A stretch of 64,000 nucleotides of DNA, taken from NCBI GenBank assembly GCA_037179385.1, contig CM074179.1, positions 6,882,001 to 6,946,000 of the forward strand. Direction: 5' to 3'. The notes beneath the pieces are model-generated. The model was given only the letters and a program-made list of their open reading frames with translations. It did no database searches and was not told where the DNA came from. The position numbers and the translations under genes are program-made. Origin of the DNA: Holothuria scabra (lineage: Eukaryota > Echinodermata > Holothuroidea > Aspidochirotida > Holothuriidae). Below are positions 43,013 through 53,279 of this stretch, piece after piece (position 1 is the stretch's first letter; each line of letters opens with the position of its first letter).

Positions 43013-45480
43013 CCTCTGGAAATACCTTACTCAGGCGTTCACTGGAACAGTTGCTTTCAACGTTCAGCAGAATTTCGGATTTGCGATCTTACGATATATA
43101 GTCCAGTGGAGTAATGAAGTGAGCTAATCAGTATCTCAAAAGTGTTTTATTCATAGAATAATCACAAATTTTTCTCACCAGAATTAGCGACAAATATACC
43201 TAGCAAATGCTATTTCATTTTTGGGGTAGAAGATTTTTGCCCCAAAAATGTAATTCTCCCCGTAAGACAGTCAAAGCTTAGCGCCACCACTAGTTGGCGC
43301 GGAACGTCCAGAAAATTTGAAAATATCGTACCACTCAGACAGTCAAAAATGACATTTCCCATGCTTGTAAAGGGGATCCAAGCAGTCGTTTTTTAGTTTC
43401 AATTGCAGATAAACGTACATTTGTTCCAAACCAAAATTCAGCCAGAAAGACTCAGCGGAGCGCCACCATTGGTTGGCGCGAAGCGTAAAAAACATTTTTA
43501 AATATCCGAACCCTCAGACAATTGAGAATGGCATTTCTCGGGCTTATATGGGGATCTAAGCAGTCGCTATTTTGAGTTTCCTTTTGTCAAAAATGATAAC
43601 TTGCAACTTAAATTCTGCTAGGAAGCTATCTACTTGCAGGACCACCATATGTTGGAGCGAAACGTACAGGAAATTTTGAAAAATCTGATCACTTCAGACA
43701 GTCAAAAATGTCATTTCCTACGCTTATAGGAGGTCTTGGAATTTTCTAATTCGAAGTTCTGTTTGCACAAAAATGTTCATTTGAAACTAAAATGCTGCTA
43801 GGAAGACTATCTGCGCGGAGTTTCACCACTGGTTGGCGCGAAGCGAACAGAAATTTTTTAAAAATGGGACCCATGTGACAGTCGAAAATGGCATTTCCCA
43901 GGCTTATAGGGGGATCTAAGCAGTCACTATTTGATCAGAAAATTCCCAGATGAAGTGTATCCCTACCAATCGAAGAAATGGACCCGAATATTTTCGAGGG
44001 AAACTACAAACCGGAATTGAAACCATGCTAATAAATTTTACTCTGTTGCGACTCTTGGCTAATATATATTGAAAGAATTGTGTGTACTCGAACTTCCGAC
44101 CATATATGATTTATTTTTGAAAAAATAGATCTATGTGGATCTCAGCAGTCGCTGTTTTGATCATAAGAATCAGATAAAGTGTACATTTACCATTGGATGA
44201 AATGAAGTAGATGATTTTTCTTCCATTAGTAACACTTTTTGACAGAATTTTCACGTTACAAGGTGTGTTGAAATGAATTTTAAAGCAGAGTTACGGGAAG
44301 ACATTTTCACCCTGCATAATTGAAATATCGAAAAACAACCCGATTTTCATAACCATTGCCCATACTTGGCCCTAGAGAAGGATTGATGGCAAACTTTTGG
44401 GCAGCTGAATATCCTCTTGTCTATCCGTCAAATTAATTTGGCAATTGAAAACATCCCAGCATTTTTTTAACCTTTGCCCGAATATTTGACCATTTGGGGC
44501 AAATTTTTGCTAGACTACAGTATGAAGTTGGGATGAAGGAAACCCTTTTTTTACATTCTACCCAAATTTGTCGCATATCTTTTTTATTTCCCATGGAAAA
44601 TGTACTTAAAATATAGCGTCCGCTGTTTTTCGGAAGAGATTTGAAGCTATTAAACTAATCGGCCATTTCGGTTATTGTGTTGCACAAGATTTAAAAAGTC
44701 TCAAGAATAATTGTTTTCTTTTAAGCCAGGCATCCCTAATGTGTCGCGATTTTTTTTTTACCTCTTAACCTTTCGTAACTATGTTACCCTTTCTATGATA
44801 CTTTTCCATTTTCGGGCAAATGCTTGAGAGAATTTGGATATTCGACAATTTTGGGCTTTGTGTTGTGATAACCTGTGAAGTAACGGTCATAGCTTTTTGA
44901 GCTAATAGACCAAAATAGGCTACCCACCACACCATGTATGATTTTGGAACGATTTTGCGCATCCCCAAGTATTGAAAAAAAATCCCTACATGAGGTAGAA
45001 ACATGCCAGATGCTAGGAGCACACTTTAATCCACACCAAGGGAGCCAATTTAGCCACTCCAAATCTGTTAGAAAATTATCCATTCTGTAACCCGAAGAGT
45101 AAAATGTCAAGAGTTTCCGAAGACATGAAGATTGGCACAGTCTACCTGAGATTATTCTGAATTTCAGTGTGGGCACAACTGCAGCATATCCTGCAACTGT
45201 TTAAAGGGCGAAAATAAACTCTTCTACAGGTTATCGTTAATGTGGGGTCCAGGGGCGAAGCCCCCGGAAGCTCAGCAACTTTAGCACTTTTGAAAAGTAA
45301 TATTTGAGCCAAAGAAAAGCAAACGTAATAACGTAATAAAACGTAAAAACGTAATAAAAGCAACTTAAATTTGTTTAATTACTTTTGAAAAATTTATTTT
45401 CGACATTCAGTTATTTGGGGGGGGGGGGCATGCCCCCCAAAAATCTCACAAAATGCCCCCCCCCCCGCTTCCACCGCCTG
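43013..45480 (-). mobile_element. hAT-like element, diverged copy 2 (inverted)
   Basis: From about 43216 to 45190 the reverse complement follows copy 1 (32085 down to 29100), including the tandem array (43216-43950), the TTGGTAGGGATACACTTCATC-type segment and the block with AACAGATTTGGAGTGG. The outer end at 45480, reversed, is CAGGCGGTGGAAGC followed by a G run, a variant of the TIR. The segment 43013-43215 is in the same orientation as 32085-32290 of copy 1, so there is a head-to-head orientation switch at about 43215. It lacks the nested TTAA element. The inner end is lost against LINE T. Confidence 0.72.
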
Positions 45481-45870
45481 TGTCTAACCCATGCCTATGT
45501 ACCTCACTGGGATGAAAGACCATATTTTATTCCCTGTGACTGTGCTGTCACTGTCAGTCACACTCTCGTGACTGTTACGAATACCCTGAGCTCACATTCG
45601 CCAGAAATACTACACCGTGTCCGACTTAAAAGTTTAGGTTTAAAGAACAGATATTCCCCTTATTCTTGGCTTTCTGGAGGAAAGTAAACTAAAGTGTAAG
45701 TTTCCGACATTACTCCCGTCTTGCTATCGTTTAGTGAACATTGATCATCCCCCCCCCCCCCCCCGCCTCTCCGCCCATTTTTTCTTTTTAGGTAGTGTCA
45801 CCTCGACAATGTAACTTCTTGGTGGCAGTATATAACACATTCGTGTTGGTTTGTCGTAAAATCCAATTTA
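45481..45870 (+). pseudogene. LINE family R relic, 3' end
   Basis: CTAACCCATGCCTATGTACC, then in broken frames the CDCAVTVSHTL cysteine region, IRQKYYTVSDLK and LILGFLEESKLK. It ends with an untranslated segment bearing TATATAACACATTCGTGTTGG. A poly-C run is at 45750-45764. Confidence 0.75.
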
Positions 45871-45982
45871 AATAACTGACAATTTTTTGACCATTCGCCA
45901 ACGTTCAGAAAGGGTGACCTATAATCTCCCGGTAAATCGTGCGCACTTCAGCCGATAATTTCTCCTAAATTGGTAGTAGGAT

Positions 45983-46421
45983 TTTTTCTTTTTAAAACGT
46001 TCTTAGGAACGGACACGTTGTAACAAATAGATAACTCAAACCGGTTGGACAAAAACCCAAACTCTAACCATTAACCATCCACACACCAAACAGGGAATCA
46101 AAATGTCTGTAACAAACGGGAAAGACGCCCGAACCCTACCCCAACACCCAAAATCCCGCCAACTAATCCAAAACCGCTTTCAACACCAACCCCACACCAA
46201 CCCCAATACAACAAAAAACAAGAACATCCCCACACCGCGCAGCAACATCACGCCCGAAGACAACAGCACTTAAAAAGCACAGGGAAAATATACAAGTACA
46301 CCTTGCACAAGGGTGCCCCTGAGGCAGTTAAAGGGTGATAAAGGGGTGATAAAGGGTAACCTCATTATTCCCCCGTTTAAATAAACTCCACAACCGGGTG
46401 CAGTTTAACGCCCTACCCAGG
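45983..46421 (-). repeat. Family A, full-length copy with 16 bp target duplication
   Basis: Flanked by AAATTGGTAGTAGGAT (45967-45982) and AAATTGGTGATAGGAT (46422-46437), 14 of 16 identical. This fixes the full element at 439 bp: the 5' end (minus strand) starts CCTGGGTAGGGCGTTAAACTG and the 3' end is CGTTTTAAAAAGAAAAA. Order 5' to 3': unique head, GGTTACCC/GGGCA block, one or two 18 bp units, GT-rich segment, CAAACCTT-type segment, GTCCAACCGGTTTGAG, tail. I see no clear tRNA-like A and B boxes in the head. Confidence 0.88.
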
Positions 46422-46492
46422 AAATTGGTGATAGGATAACTTGCGAAGTCATTGGGGTTAAGTTCCACAGTTTTCTTGATCTTCATTGAAAG

Positions 46493-46766
46493 TTAACATA
46501 ATAGAACAGCAATTCCTTTTCTAAATGTTTCCATAAAGGGCTCAAACTCAAAACTGTGTGACGTCGATAAAGCTTGACATATTTTGTTGAGATCAGCTTT
46601 CCAACTGAGATGGTTGCTCTCCAATACTACATTTGACCCATTCAGTTTGATCATGATGCACAGGGGCCATTTTAAGATTTTTAGAACTGTCCTCCAGAAG
46701 TTTGTATTATAGTCTTGGACAGAGAAGTTGTTCCCTGAGCAGAATTTAAAACCTTTGTAGATCAAA
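46493..46766 (-). CDS. Candidate terminal exon, unrecognised
   Basis: A minus-strand 274 bp open segment of about 90 codons ending in TAA, preceded by a long pyrimidine tract CTTTTTCTTTCTTTCAG that forms an excellent 3' splice site. The peptide includes LIYKGFKFCSGNNFSVQDYN, VLKILKWPLCIMIKLNGSN and FEFEPFMETFRKGIAVLLC. It is mixed in composition, not low-complexity. No domain is recognised and no upstream exon or AATAAA is evident. It could be a host exon or part of a transposon protein. Confidence 0.35.
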
Positions 46767-46964
46767 CTGAAAGAAAGAAAAAGATTTTGTAAAATATGCA
46801 CAGACACATGATCCTTTGTCGGAGGTAGTTATGGTGATCCATGCTGTTTGTTAAGGAGTCAGAATCGAGGGGGTTGAACGCGTCCAAAAGTGCCAAATAG
46901 CACCAAACGTAACCAAACTAAATTTTTTAGCCGCCAAAAAGCGCCAATCAGTGAAAGGAGATTT

Positions 46965-47005
46965 AACGAAACACCCACACGAATGCGTTATATAGTGCCA
47001 GTCAA
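46965..47005 (-). repeat. LINE family R terminal fragment
   Basis: GGAGATTTAACGAAACACCCACACGAATGCGTTATATAGTGCC-type sequence is the reversed family R terminal segment; only about 40 bp remain. Confidence 0.6.
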
Positions 47006-47610
47006 CCCTGTAAAAGTTCAAATTTCATATTTCATTATTTTCAAGTACGGTTGATTTGAAAACAAACAAAGAAACAACTTTGTCCAAAATTTAATGCTGC
47101 CTCACATACCCACTGAAGGTACTCTCGCTGACTCTTATATGAAGTTTTCCATTTCTGTATTGAAGACGGCCAAAATTAACAGTTTTGAAGAGAATTTCAA
47201 TCACACCTAATTTTGAGTTTGCATAAAAACAAACCCCTTGATTTATCTCAATCATTTGCATGATACAATAGTTTTTGCCCTGACCAGCTTATTTATAGGC
47301 ACTTTGTTCTGAAAAAACTTTGTAGCCAGCCCTTTGTTATCATCACTTAGAAGTTGCAAAGCAATAAGTTTCCATTTTATGGTTTCTCATGTGTAGTATC
47401 TGTTCATTTCATCCAGTCTAGAATGGAACCATTCATGACAAACCAATAATGTAAATGGTCTGAAGGTCTTGAGGTTGGTCAAGTGTTGTCCTTAAGTGGT
47501 CGTATAGCTTTTTCGGGAAGCAGTTTCAGGTTTGGCTTCGCCAAACGGCACTTTGCCAGAGGGTCGGGAGGACTTTGGAAAAAGTAGCAAAAAGTTGCGT
47601 GAGCTTTTTA
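47006..47610. other. No gene seen
   Basis: AT-rich unique sequence without motifs. Confidence 0.5.
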
Positions 47611-47614
47611 TTTG

Positions 47615-47855
47615 CGGACACGCTCGGAACAAAAACAAAAACGCTGACCATTAACCATCCACACGCAAAAAGTGGAATCAAAAGGTTTGTCTCTAACGAA
47701 AAATACACTCCAACTCCACCCCAACACCCAAACAGCCCGGCAAATTACCCACAACCGCCTTCAACATCAACCCCACACCAAGACCCCAAGACAACAAAAA
47801 CCAAAAACATCCCACACCACCCTTCAAGGCCACCTCACGCCCGAAGGCTATAGCA
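47615..47855 (-). repeat. Family A, partial copy
   Basis: Reversed family A from the TTTGTTCC/AACGCTGACC side through the GT-rich segment to one 18 bp unit (CGCCCGAAGGC). The last ~60 bp of the 3' tail and the 5' head are missing or diverged. Confidence 0.75.
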
Positions 47856-47974
47856 CGCTCATGTACACAGCTAGTTCTCCGAGTCCATGCACAAAGGCAT
47901 AAGTTCGCATATATTGTTAAAGGTCAAGAGCAGTCACCCAAACTTTCTTTGTAGCAACAGCTACATATCACAGT

Positions 47975-48376
47975 GCTTTTTAAAACGTACATGGAAACAG
48001 ACACGTATGAACAAATAGACCTAACTCAACCCGGCCGGACGAAAACACAAACGCTAACCATCAACTATTCACACACAAAACACGGGACAAAAAGGTTTGT
48101 CACAAACGGAAACGACACACCAACTCCACCCTAACATCCGAACAACCCGTCAACTCCACCACAACCGTCCCCAACAACAACCACCGCCCCACATCAAACC
48201 CCAAACAACAAAAACCAAAACACCACGACCGAAGGCAACAACGCCTAAAAGAATGGGCAAATATACGGGAACAACTTGCCCAAGGTTGCCCCGGAGGCAC
48301 TTGTGGCAAAGGGTAACCTCATTCCCACGTTTACATAAACTCAACAACCGGATGCAGTTTAACGTCCTACCCAGGA
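47975..48376 (-). repeat. Family A, near full-length copy
   Basis: Reversed, from CTTTTTAAAACGTACATGG (3' tail) to CAGTTTAACGTCCTACCCAGG (5' head). ATCACAGT at 47967-47974 and 48383-48390 may be a short target duplication. The 18 bp block has only about one unit. Confidence 0.82.
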
Positions 48377-48967
48377 CTCCAAATCACAGTTTTTCGTGAA
48401 GTTTCTCTTCAAAGTATCTTCCGTCATATTTTATGACTTCAGTAACGCATGTCTAAGGTACACCGATCAGTTTTTGTTAAGAACATTGTTGTGTCATCAC
48501 TCTCAACAGCTTACCACGAAACAGGACAATCAACCACACTACTTCTAGTTGGGGTTACTGCTCTTGCCCTATTTTAAGCTATACATACCGAAAACACACA
48601 TATATACCGTTTTCTTACAATCAAACATAAAGAATAGGCAACAGGTGAGTTAGAAAGAATGTGGAATAAAGTGAAAAAGGTGTTTTGAAGAACGTATTGC
48701 AAAAATCCCGAGAAGCGCCAAATTTACAACCAAAAAGAGCCAAGCCGCCAGATGTATTTTTTTGCCGCCAACCAATCTTAAAATGTGTCAAATTTTAGGA
48801 ATTTGGCGGAAAAGCGTTAAAATGGCAACCCTGCTTTTCCGATGCAGTCTTTACATCGAAGCGAATCTACCAACCCTCCATATAAGATTGAAGTTGTCAC
48901 TCCCCTTTGCCCTCGCACTGACACAACCTGACCTTTGGGGACGGTCTACCACCCTAATCAGCCATGC
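48377..48967. other. No gene seen
   Basis: Unique sequence; a GCGCCAA/GCCGCCA-rich segment near 48712-48775 has no clear assignment. Confidence 0.45.
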
Positions 48968-49065
48968 TTTTTAAGTGCTTGGAAACGGACACTATAAAAA
49001 CAGAAGTTTAAAAACCGACACTGGACCTGCCAAAACACAACCATGAACTATTACTCATGAATTAA
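48968..49065 (-). repeat. Family A subtype, 3' part
   Basis: GCTTTTTAAGTGCTTGGAAACGGACAC followed by ACCGACACTGGACCTGCC and ACACAACCATGAACTATTAC. Same subtype as 32868-32945, with AAGTGCTT in place of AAACGTAC near the 3' end. Confidence 0.6.
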
Positions 49066-49129
49066 TACTCATCCTATGACTGGCGGGTTGTCGGCGTCAC
49101 AAAACCGAACAAGTCTCTCAATGGTTCTG

Positions 49130-49270
49130 CCACTGAGGGCTTGGGGTTGTGCATATGCTCACGGTGTTCCCTGTCTGTCGTAAGAGGCGATAAACGGGAG
49201 TACTTGAACAGTATGACGCCATATAACACATTCCTGTTGTTATCTTTGAATGTTATCTAACTAACTACCC
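49130..49270 (+). repeat. LINE 3' end motif with TAAC tail
   Basis: CTCACGGTGTTCCCTGTCTG, CGTAAGAGGCGATAAACGGG, CAGTATGACGCCATATAACACATTCC and a short TAAC repeat at the end. Same module as 15160-15262. Confidence 0.6.
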
Positions 49271-49546
49271 ATGAACTATTTACCACTGTTTTAACCTCAA
49301 AGAATCAATACAAAATACATCAACTTGTTTTCAAAAAAAATACTTCCTTTGCTGAAATGATATGTGATGTCTATGTTTAACTCATACAGACGATCATTCC
49401 GTATACCTGATTGGTCGGTGACAAATTGTTCTGTTATCCACTGTACATATCACACACGCATGCCCGGTTTTGTCTGTTGCACAAAAACTTGACGTTGTTT
49501 ACAAATCGCGGGCGTCATTTCTTTGGTGCAAGACTTATGGATGTTC

Positions 49547-49710
<164 letters not shown>

Positions 49711-49746
49711 CTTCATCTGTCATTTGAACAAAGGCCAAACCAACTT

Positions 49747-49820
49747 GGCTTCATGGCTCAGTGGTTAGAGCGTCCGCACTAGAAAGCGGGAGGTCCCGAG
49801 TTCGAATCCCGGTGGAGTCA
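49747..49820 (+). tRNA. tRNA-like gene with 8 nt anticodon loop
   Basis: A 74 nt cloverleaf can be drawn. The acceptor stem GGCTTCA pairs with TGGAGTC (two G-T wobbles). The D arm is GCTC-AGTGGTTA-GAGC. The anticodon stem TCCGC/GCGGG encloses an 8 nt loop ACTAGAAA. The variable loop is AGGTC and the T arm CCGAG-TTCGAAT-CCCGG has one A-C mismatch. The discriminator base is A. The A box (TGGCTCAGTGG) and B box (GTTCGAATCCC) are intact and TTTTTT follows after 5 bases. If one loop base is bulged the anticodon would be AGA, but the short variable loop does not fit tRNA-Ser. It may be a tRNA-derived SINE head or a pseudogene. Confidence 0.6.
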
Positions 49821-49825
49821 ACATC

Positions 49826-49831
49826 GTTTTT
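49826..49831 (+). terminator. Pol III terminator
   Basis: A run of six T five bases after the tRNA-like cloverleaf, the usual stop signal for RNA polymerase III. Confidence 0.6.
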
Positions 49832-49866
49832 TCACCTCAGCCAAATTTTCCAGCTTTACCAATTTG

Positions 49867-49870
<4 letters not shown>

Positions 49871-49957
<87 letters not shown>
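49871..49957. repeat. (TA)n microsatellite, right
   Basis: About 85 bp of alternating TA on the far side of the tRNA-like gene. Confidence 0.97.
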
Positions 49958-49960
<3 letters not shown>

Positions 49961-49989
49961 AACAAGTTAGCTGTTACACGAATTGAATT

Positions 49990-50430
49990 TGCTGAGACGA
50001 GTGGACCCCACCGTTGCCCTCCGTAGACGAAAATGGTCAGCTTTGAACTCCAAGCCTAACACCTGTCTTCAACAACGCAAGAATGAAATCAGCAGGCCTT
50101 CCCGCTCCCCTAAATTCAATATTAAAACGATCTTTTCACAAGGCCAGCTTAATAGGTGCCGAAACAAAGGTCAGCATATTACCAACACTTGTGTTGCAAG
50201 GTGGGGGCGACAGACCATGCAAAGCATAGTCTGGCTGATCGCCCATGTGCTGCATGACGCGAGCCGATCAGCCAGGGATCGAAACCACTCCCAGAAAAAG
50301 AAGACTCCAAAGCCACACTGCCAGAACACCTGAGGCACACTCCCCACTTAGAGCATTCACTAAGAAGGCAAATACCATCTCCCAGACGAAATTGGAGACT
50401 CTTACATTACTAAAGATGCCGTTCTTCAAC
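49990..50430 (-). pseudogene. LINE family T, 3' coding fragment
   Basis: Aligns over about 440 bp with 38690-39130 in the same orientation: GAGTGGACCCCACCGTTGCC, AGGTGGGGGCGACAGACCATGC, GATCAGCCAGGGATCGAAACC and CCAGAACACCTGAGGCACACTC. It corresponds to the C-terminal zinc-motif region of LINE T. Multiple indels remove the frame. Confidence 0.8.
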
Positions 50431-50559
50431 CTTAATCAGCTACCCTACCTTCCCTTACATTTGCTCCTCACGTAAGGGAAGCTTGAACACATGTGTGTAA
50501 CATCGCTGATTGCGTGGCTCAGAACCCCCCTACACACTTTCCATGAAGTTGTACGAATT

Positions 50560-51095
50560 AGCTGTGGAGTTTGGTTGAACTTGGGAATAATGTGATTACC
50601 CATGTGCTGCAGGACGTGCCAGGGATTGAAACTCTCCCAGAGGAAGACGCCAAAGCCACGTGGAAAAATGAGGTTACCCTTTCCCACAACTGGCTCCAGG
50701 GCACCCTTGGGCAAGGTGTGCCTGTATTTGCCCAGTGCCTTTGAAATGGTGTCGCATTCGGGCGTGTTGTTGCCTTCGGGGGGTGTTGTTGCCTTCGGGG
50801 GTGATGTTGCCTTGGGGTGTGGTGTTACCTTCGGGCGTGGTGTGGGATGTACTCAGTTTTTGTTGTCTTGGGGTTTATGTCGGGCGGTGGTTGGTGTTGA
50901 GGACGGTTGAGGTTGATTTGAAGGGTTTTCAGGGGTAAGGGTGGGGTTGGTGTGTCGTTTGCGTTTCGGACAAACCTTTTAGTTCCGTGTTTTGTGTGTG
51001 GATAGTTCGAGCGTTTGTGTTTTTGTCCGGCCGGTTTGAGTTGTCTTTTATGTTATGTTACTACGTGTCTGTTTTTATGTATGTTTTTAAAAGAA
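50560..51095 (+). repeat. Family A, rearranged copy
   Basis: A partial head (GTGGAGTTTGGTTGAACTTGG) at 50560 is followed by an 80 bp segment containing CATGTGCTGCA..ACG..CCAGGGATTGAAAC-type LINE T sequence. The element then resumes at AATGAGGTTACCC (50665) with about four 18 bp units, the GT-rich part, GTCCGGCCGGTTTGAG and the TTTTTAAAAG end. So a LINE T piece lies inside family A, or the copy formed by template switching. Confidence 0.75.
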
Positions 51096-51139
51096 TTAGC
51101 TGTTGACTTTAGGTAAAGGAAATATCTGAAGGGCTAAAA

Positions 51140-51260
51140 AAATTAAACTTGTGTTCCGTATCAGATTTGACAAGCTGAGACATACGTACCATCAGTACCA
51201 TGCAGCCTATTTTAATTTGACGTCTACTAAGGCAGTAAGAAAGGATTGCGGCCGCGATAC
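51140..51260 (+). pseudogene. LINE family R, RNase H start fragment
   Basis: Reads LVFRIRFDKLRHTYHQYHAA, equivalent to the segment before the first RNase H aspartate in the copy at 57090-57190 (LVFRASFSELRHKYHQYHAI). The TDGS motif is lost. Confidence 0.65.
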
Positions 51261-52930
51261 CCAGCCGTGACGCAACCTTGCAGCGGAGTAGAACAAAAGA
51301 CGAGAGAGAAATTAAAGTTACTGCTCTGGTCTAAGGATGGAGGTCCTGAAATAATAAAACAATCCATGCAACGACAATGCGGGCAACAAGTATTTTATTT
51401 ATGGAGGTTTATGGAGCATTGAAGACGAAAAATAACTGACCGTGTCAGAAATGGGAGTCCGGAATCTGTCATTTGCAAACGCAGATTAATGAACCTTACT
51501 GTGAATAATGTGGCAATGGTTGTACCAAAGGTATCTTTTGCTGGTAGGAAGTGATAAAGTAGAAATAAATTGTCTCTTGGCGTATACGGTTTTCATGTTA
51601 CAATGTTGTGGTTGGCGTGAGGAGTCTTCGTGACACCGGCGTAAGAAGTATAGTAAGACGGTGTAAAAAATGGTCCCGCACCAAAACAGTCCCATTCAAG
51701 CTTACGTTTATCAGTCAGCCATCAATCATTTTACCACTATTTTTAGACACCACAACACAGTGATTGTGCTTTTTTTTCATCCGCTAGGGGAGGATATTTT
51801 CGAGAATTTTTATGCACTCTTTAAAACGTCCTGGTTAAACTGGAGCAGGAAATCGCAACTTTTTACCAGTCCGGGAGAAACCCTCGCTTGAGGGTCCATT
51901 TTTTGTGCGCTTCGACTAGAATATGCCCAGTCGCTATTTATATCTTATCAACACAAAAGTCTGACTGAAGTTTCCTTCAGTCATAACATACTACTTCTGC
52001 GAAATATCGGTCTATTAACCCGGCTGCAGTAATTTTGTTAACATTTTCAACTAATCTGCAATCACTGATGACATAGAGCTGGACATTGTTTTTGGAATAA
52101 TCACCCATCGCCATATTTAGGGTATTGAACGACTCAAATTCGACTCCATTTAAGACATGTTTGCCAGTAAGCACTAGGTGCAATAACTGTAACACGTTAG
52201 AAACAGTTACGTTGTAAGGTAGCCCTCATTGTAGTAGTAGTGCAATATGTACCACAGTGTAGTGCTGGGCGCACAGTGAGTCTTTACACGTCACCTGGTC
52301 ACGCACGAGTCACATAAACAGTCGGGCCAATTAGCAGATTAAATCAGGGAGTTGCCACTGTGGTGTTGTAAGACTAAGTACAGTACTGTACAGCGCAGCG
52401 TTACCTGGTTACAACAGTGCTTAAATTATAGCTTGTGTTACAAATCAAATACTGCCAAATATCAGAAAACCCAGACCAGAAAGTACCAAGCCAGCCTCAC
52501 CACAAAGGTGAAGTGAACACAAACTTTGTTCAAAATAGGAAGCTCAGATTTAAATATAAAAACAGAAGGATTAAGTTAAAACTCTCATTAGGAAGGGTAC
52601 AGATTTGTGCACAATGGCAAACTGCGGTGTTCTTGTATATATCAAGGATGAACTGAACCATATCCATGTGGCTGGGTGCCAGTATATGCTTGCAGCATGT
52701 CATGGGAAAGGAATAGTATCATCTGATGGTCAACAAAACATGCAAAACAATCCACACCCTAGTTCTGAAGATACTGTAGTACATCACCTGATGTTATCAT
52801 GGGCACCGGTAATTCACCTAGGCCTATGCCTAACTGCCCTGCAACTGAGAGTGAGACTAGGGAGGGGTTATTACAGCTCCCTGGTGAGACTAATTCCTCA
52901 TATATTGCTAGTCAGCAAATTCCCTTACCA
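51261..52930. other. No gene seen
   Basis: Frames up to 118 codons (52605-52961) have no recognised motif. No repeats shared with the rest of the window. Confidence 0.4.
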
Positions 52931-52934
52931 TGAA

Positions 52935-53275
52935 GGAATGCATTCATTAAGCCTTCATTAAGCATTCAGATGCAGGAAAATGAATGCATTCGTCAAGCAT
53001 TCATTTTGCATTCGCTAAGCCTTCATTTTGCATTCGCTAAGCATTCGTTTTGCATTCGGTAAGCCTTCTTTTTGCATTCACTAAGGCTTCTTTTTGCATT
53101 CGCTAAGCATTCATTTTGCATTCGCTGAGGCTTCATTTTGCATTCGCTAAGCCAAAGTTTTGCATTCGCTAAGCCTTCAATTTGTTTTGAAGGGCATCCC
53201 TTTTGCATTCTCGAAGTACTCATTTTGTATTGGTCAGCATTTCCTAAGACTTGATTTGGCATTCGCTAATGCATG
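52935..53275. repeat. Minisatellite TTTTGCATTCGCTAAGCCTTCA
   Basis: About a dozen units of 22-24 bp, from ATTCATTAAGCCTTCA at the left to CATTCGCTAATGCATG at the right. Minus-strand translation gives a repeating ECLANAKRSLSECK peptide, but there is no gene context, so I read it as a minisatellite. Confidence 0.88.
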
Positions 53276-53279
53276 TCAA

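Noticed and set aside
52935..53275. Repeat protein gene from the ECLANAK frame
   Set aside because: No start context or flanking exons, and unit lengths of 22-24 bp do not keep the frame; a minisatellite explains it.
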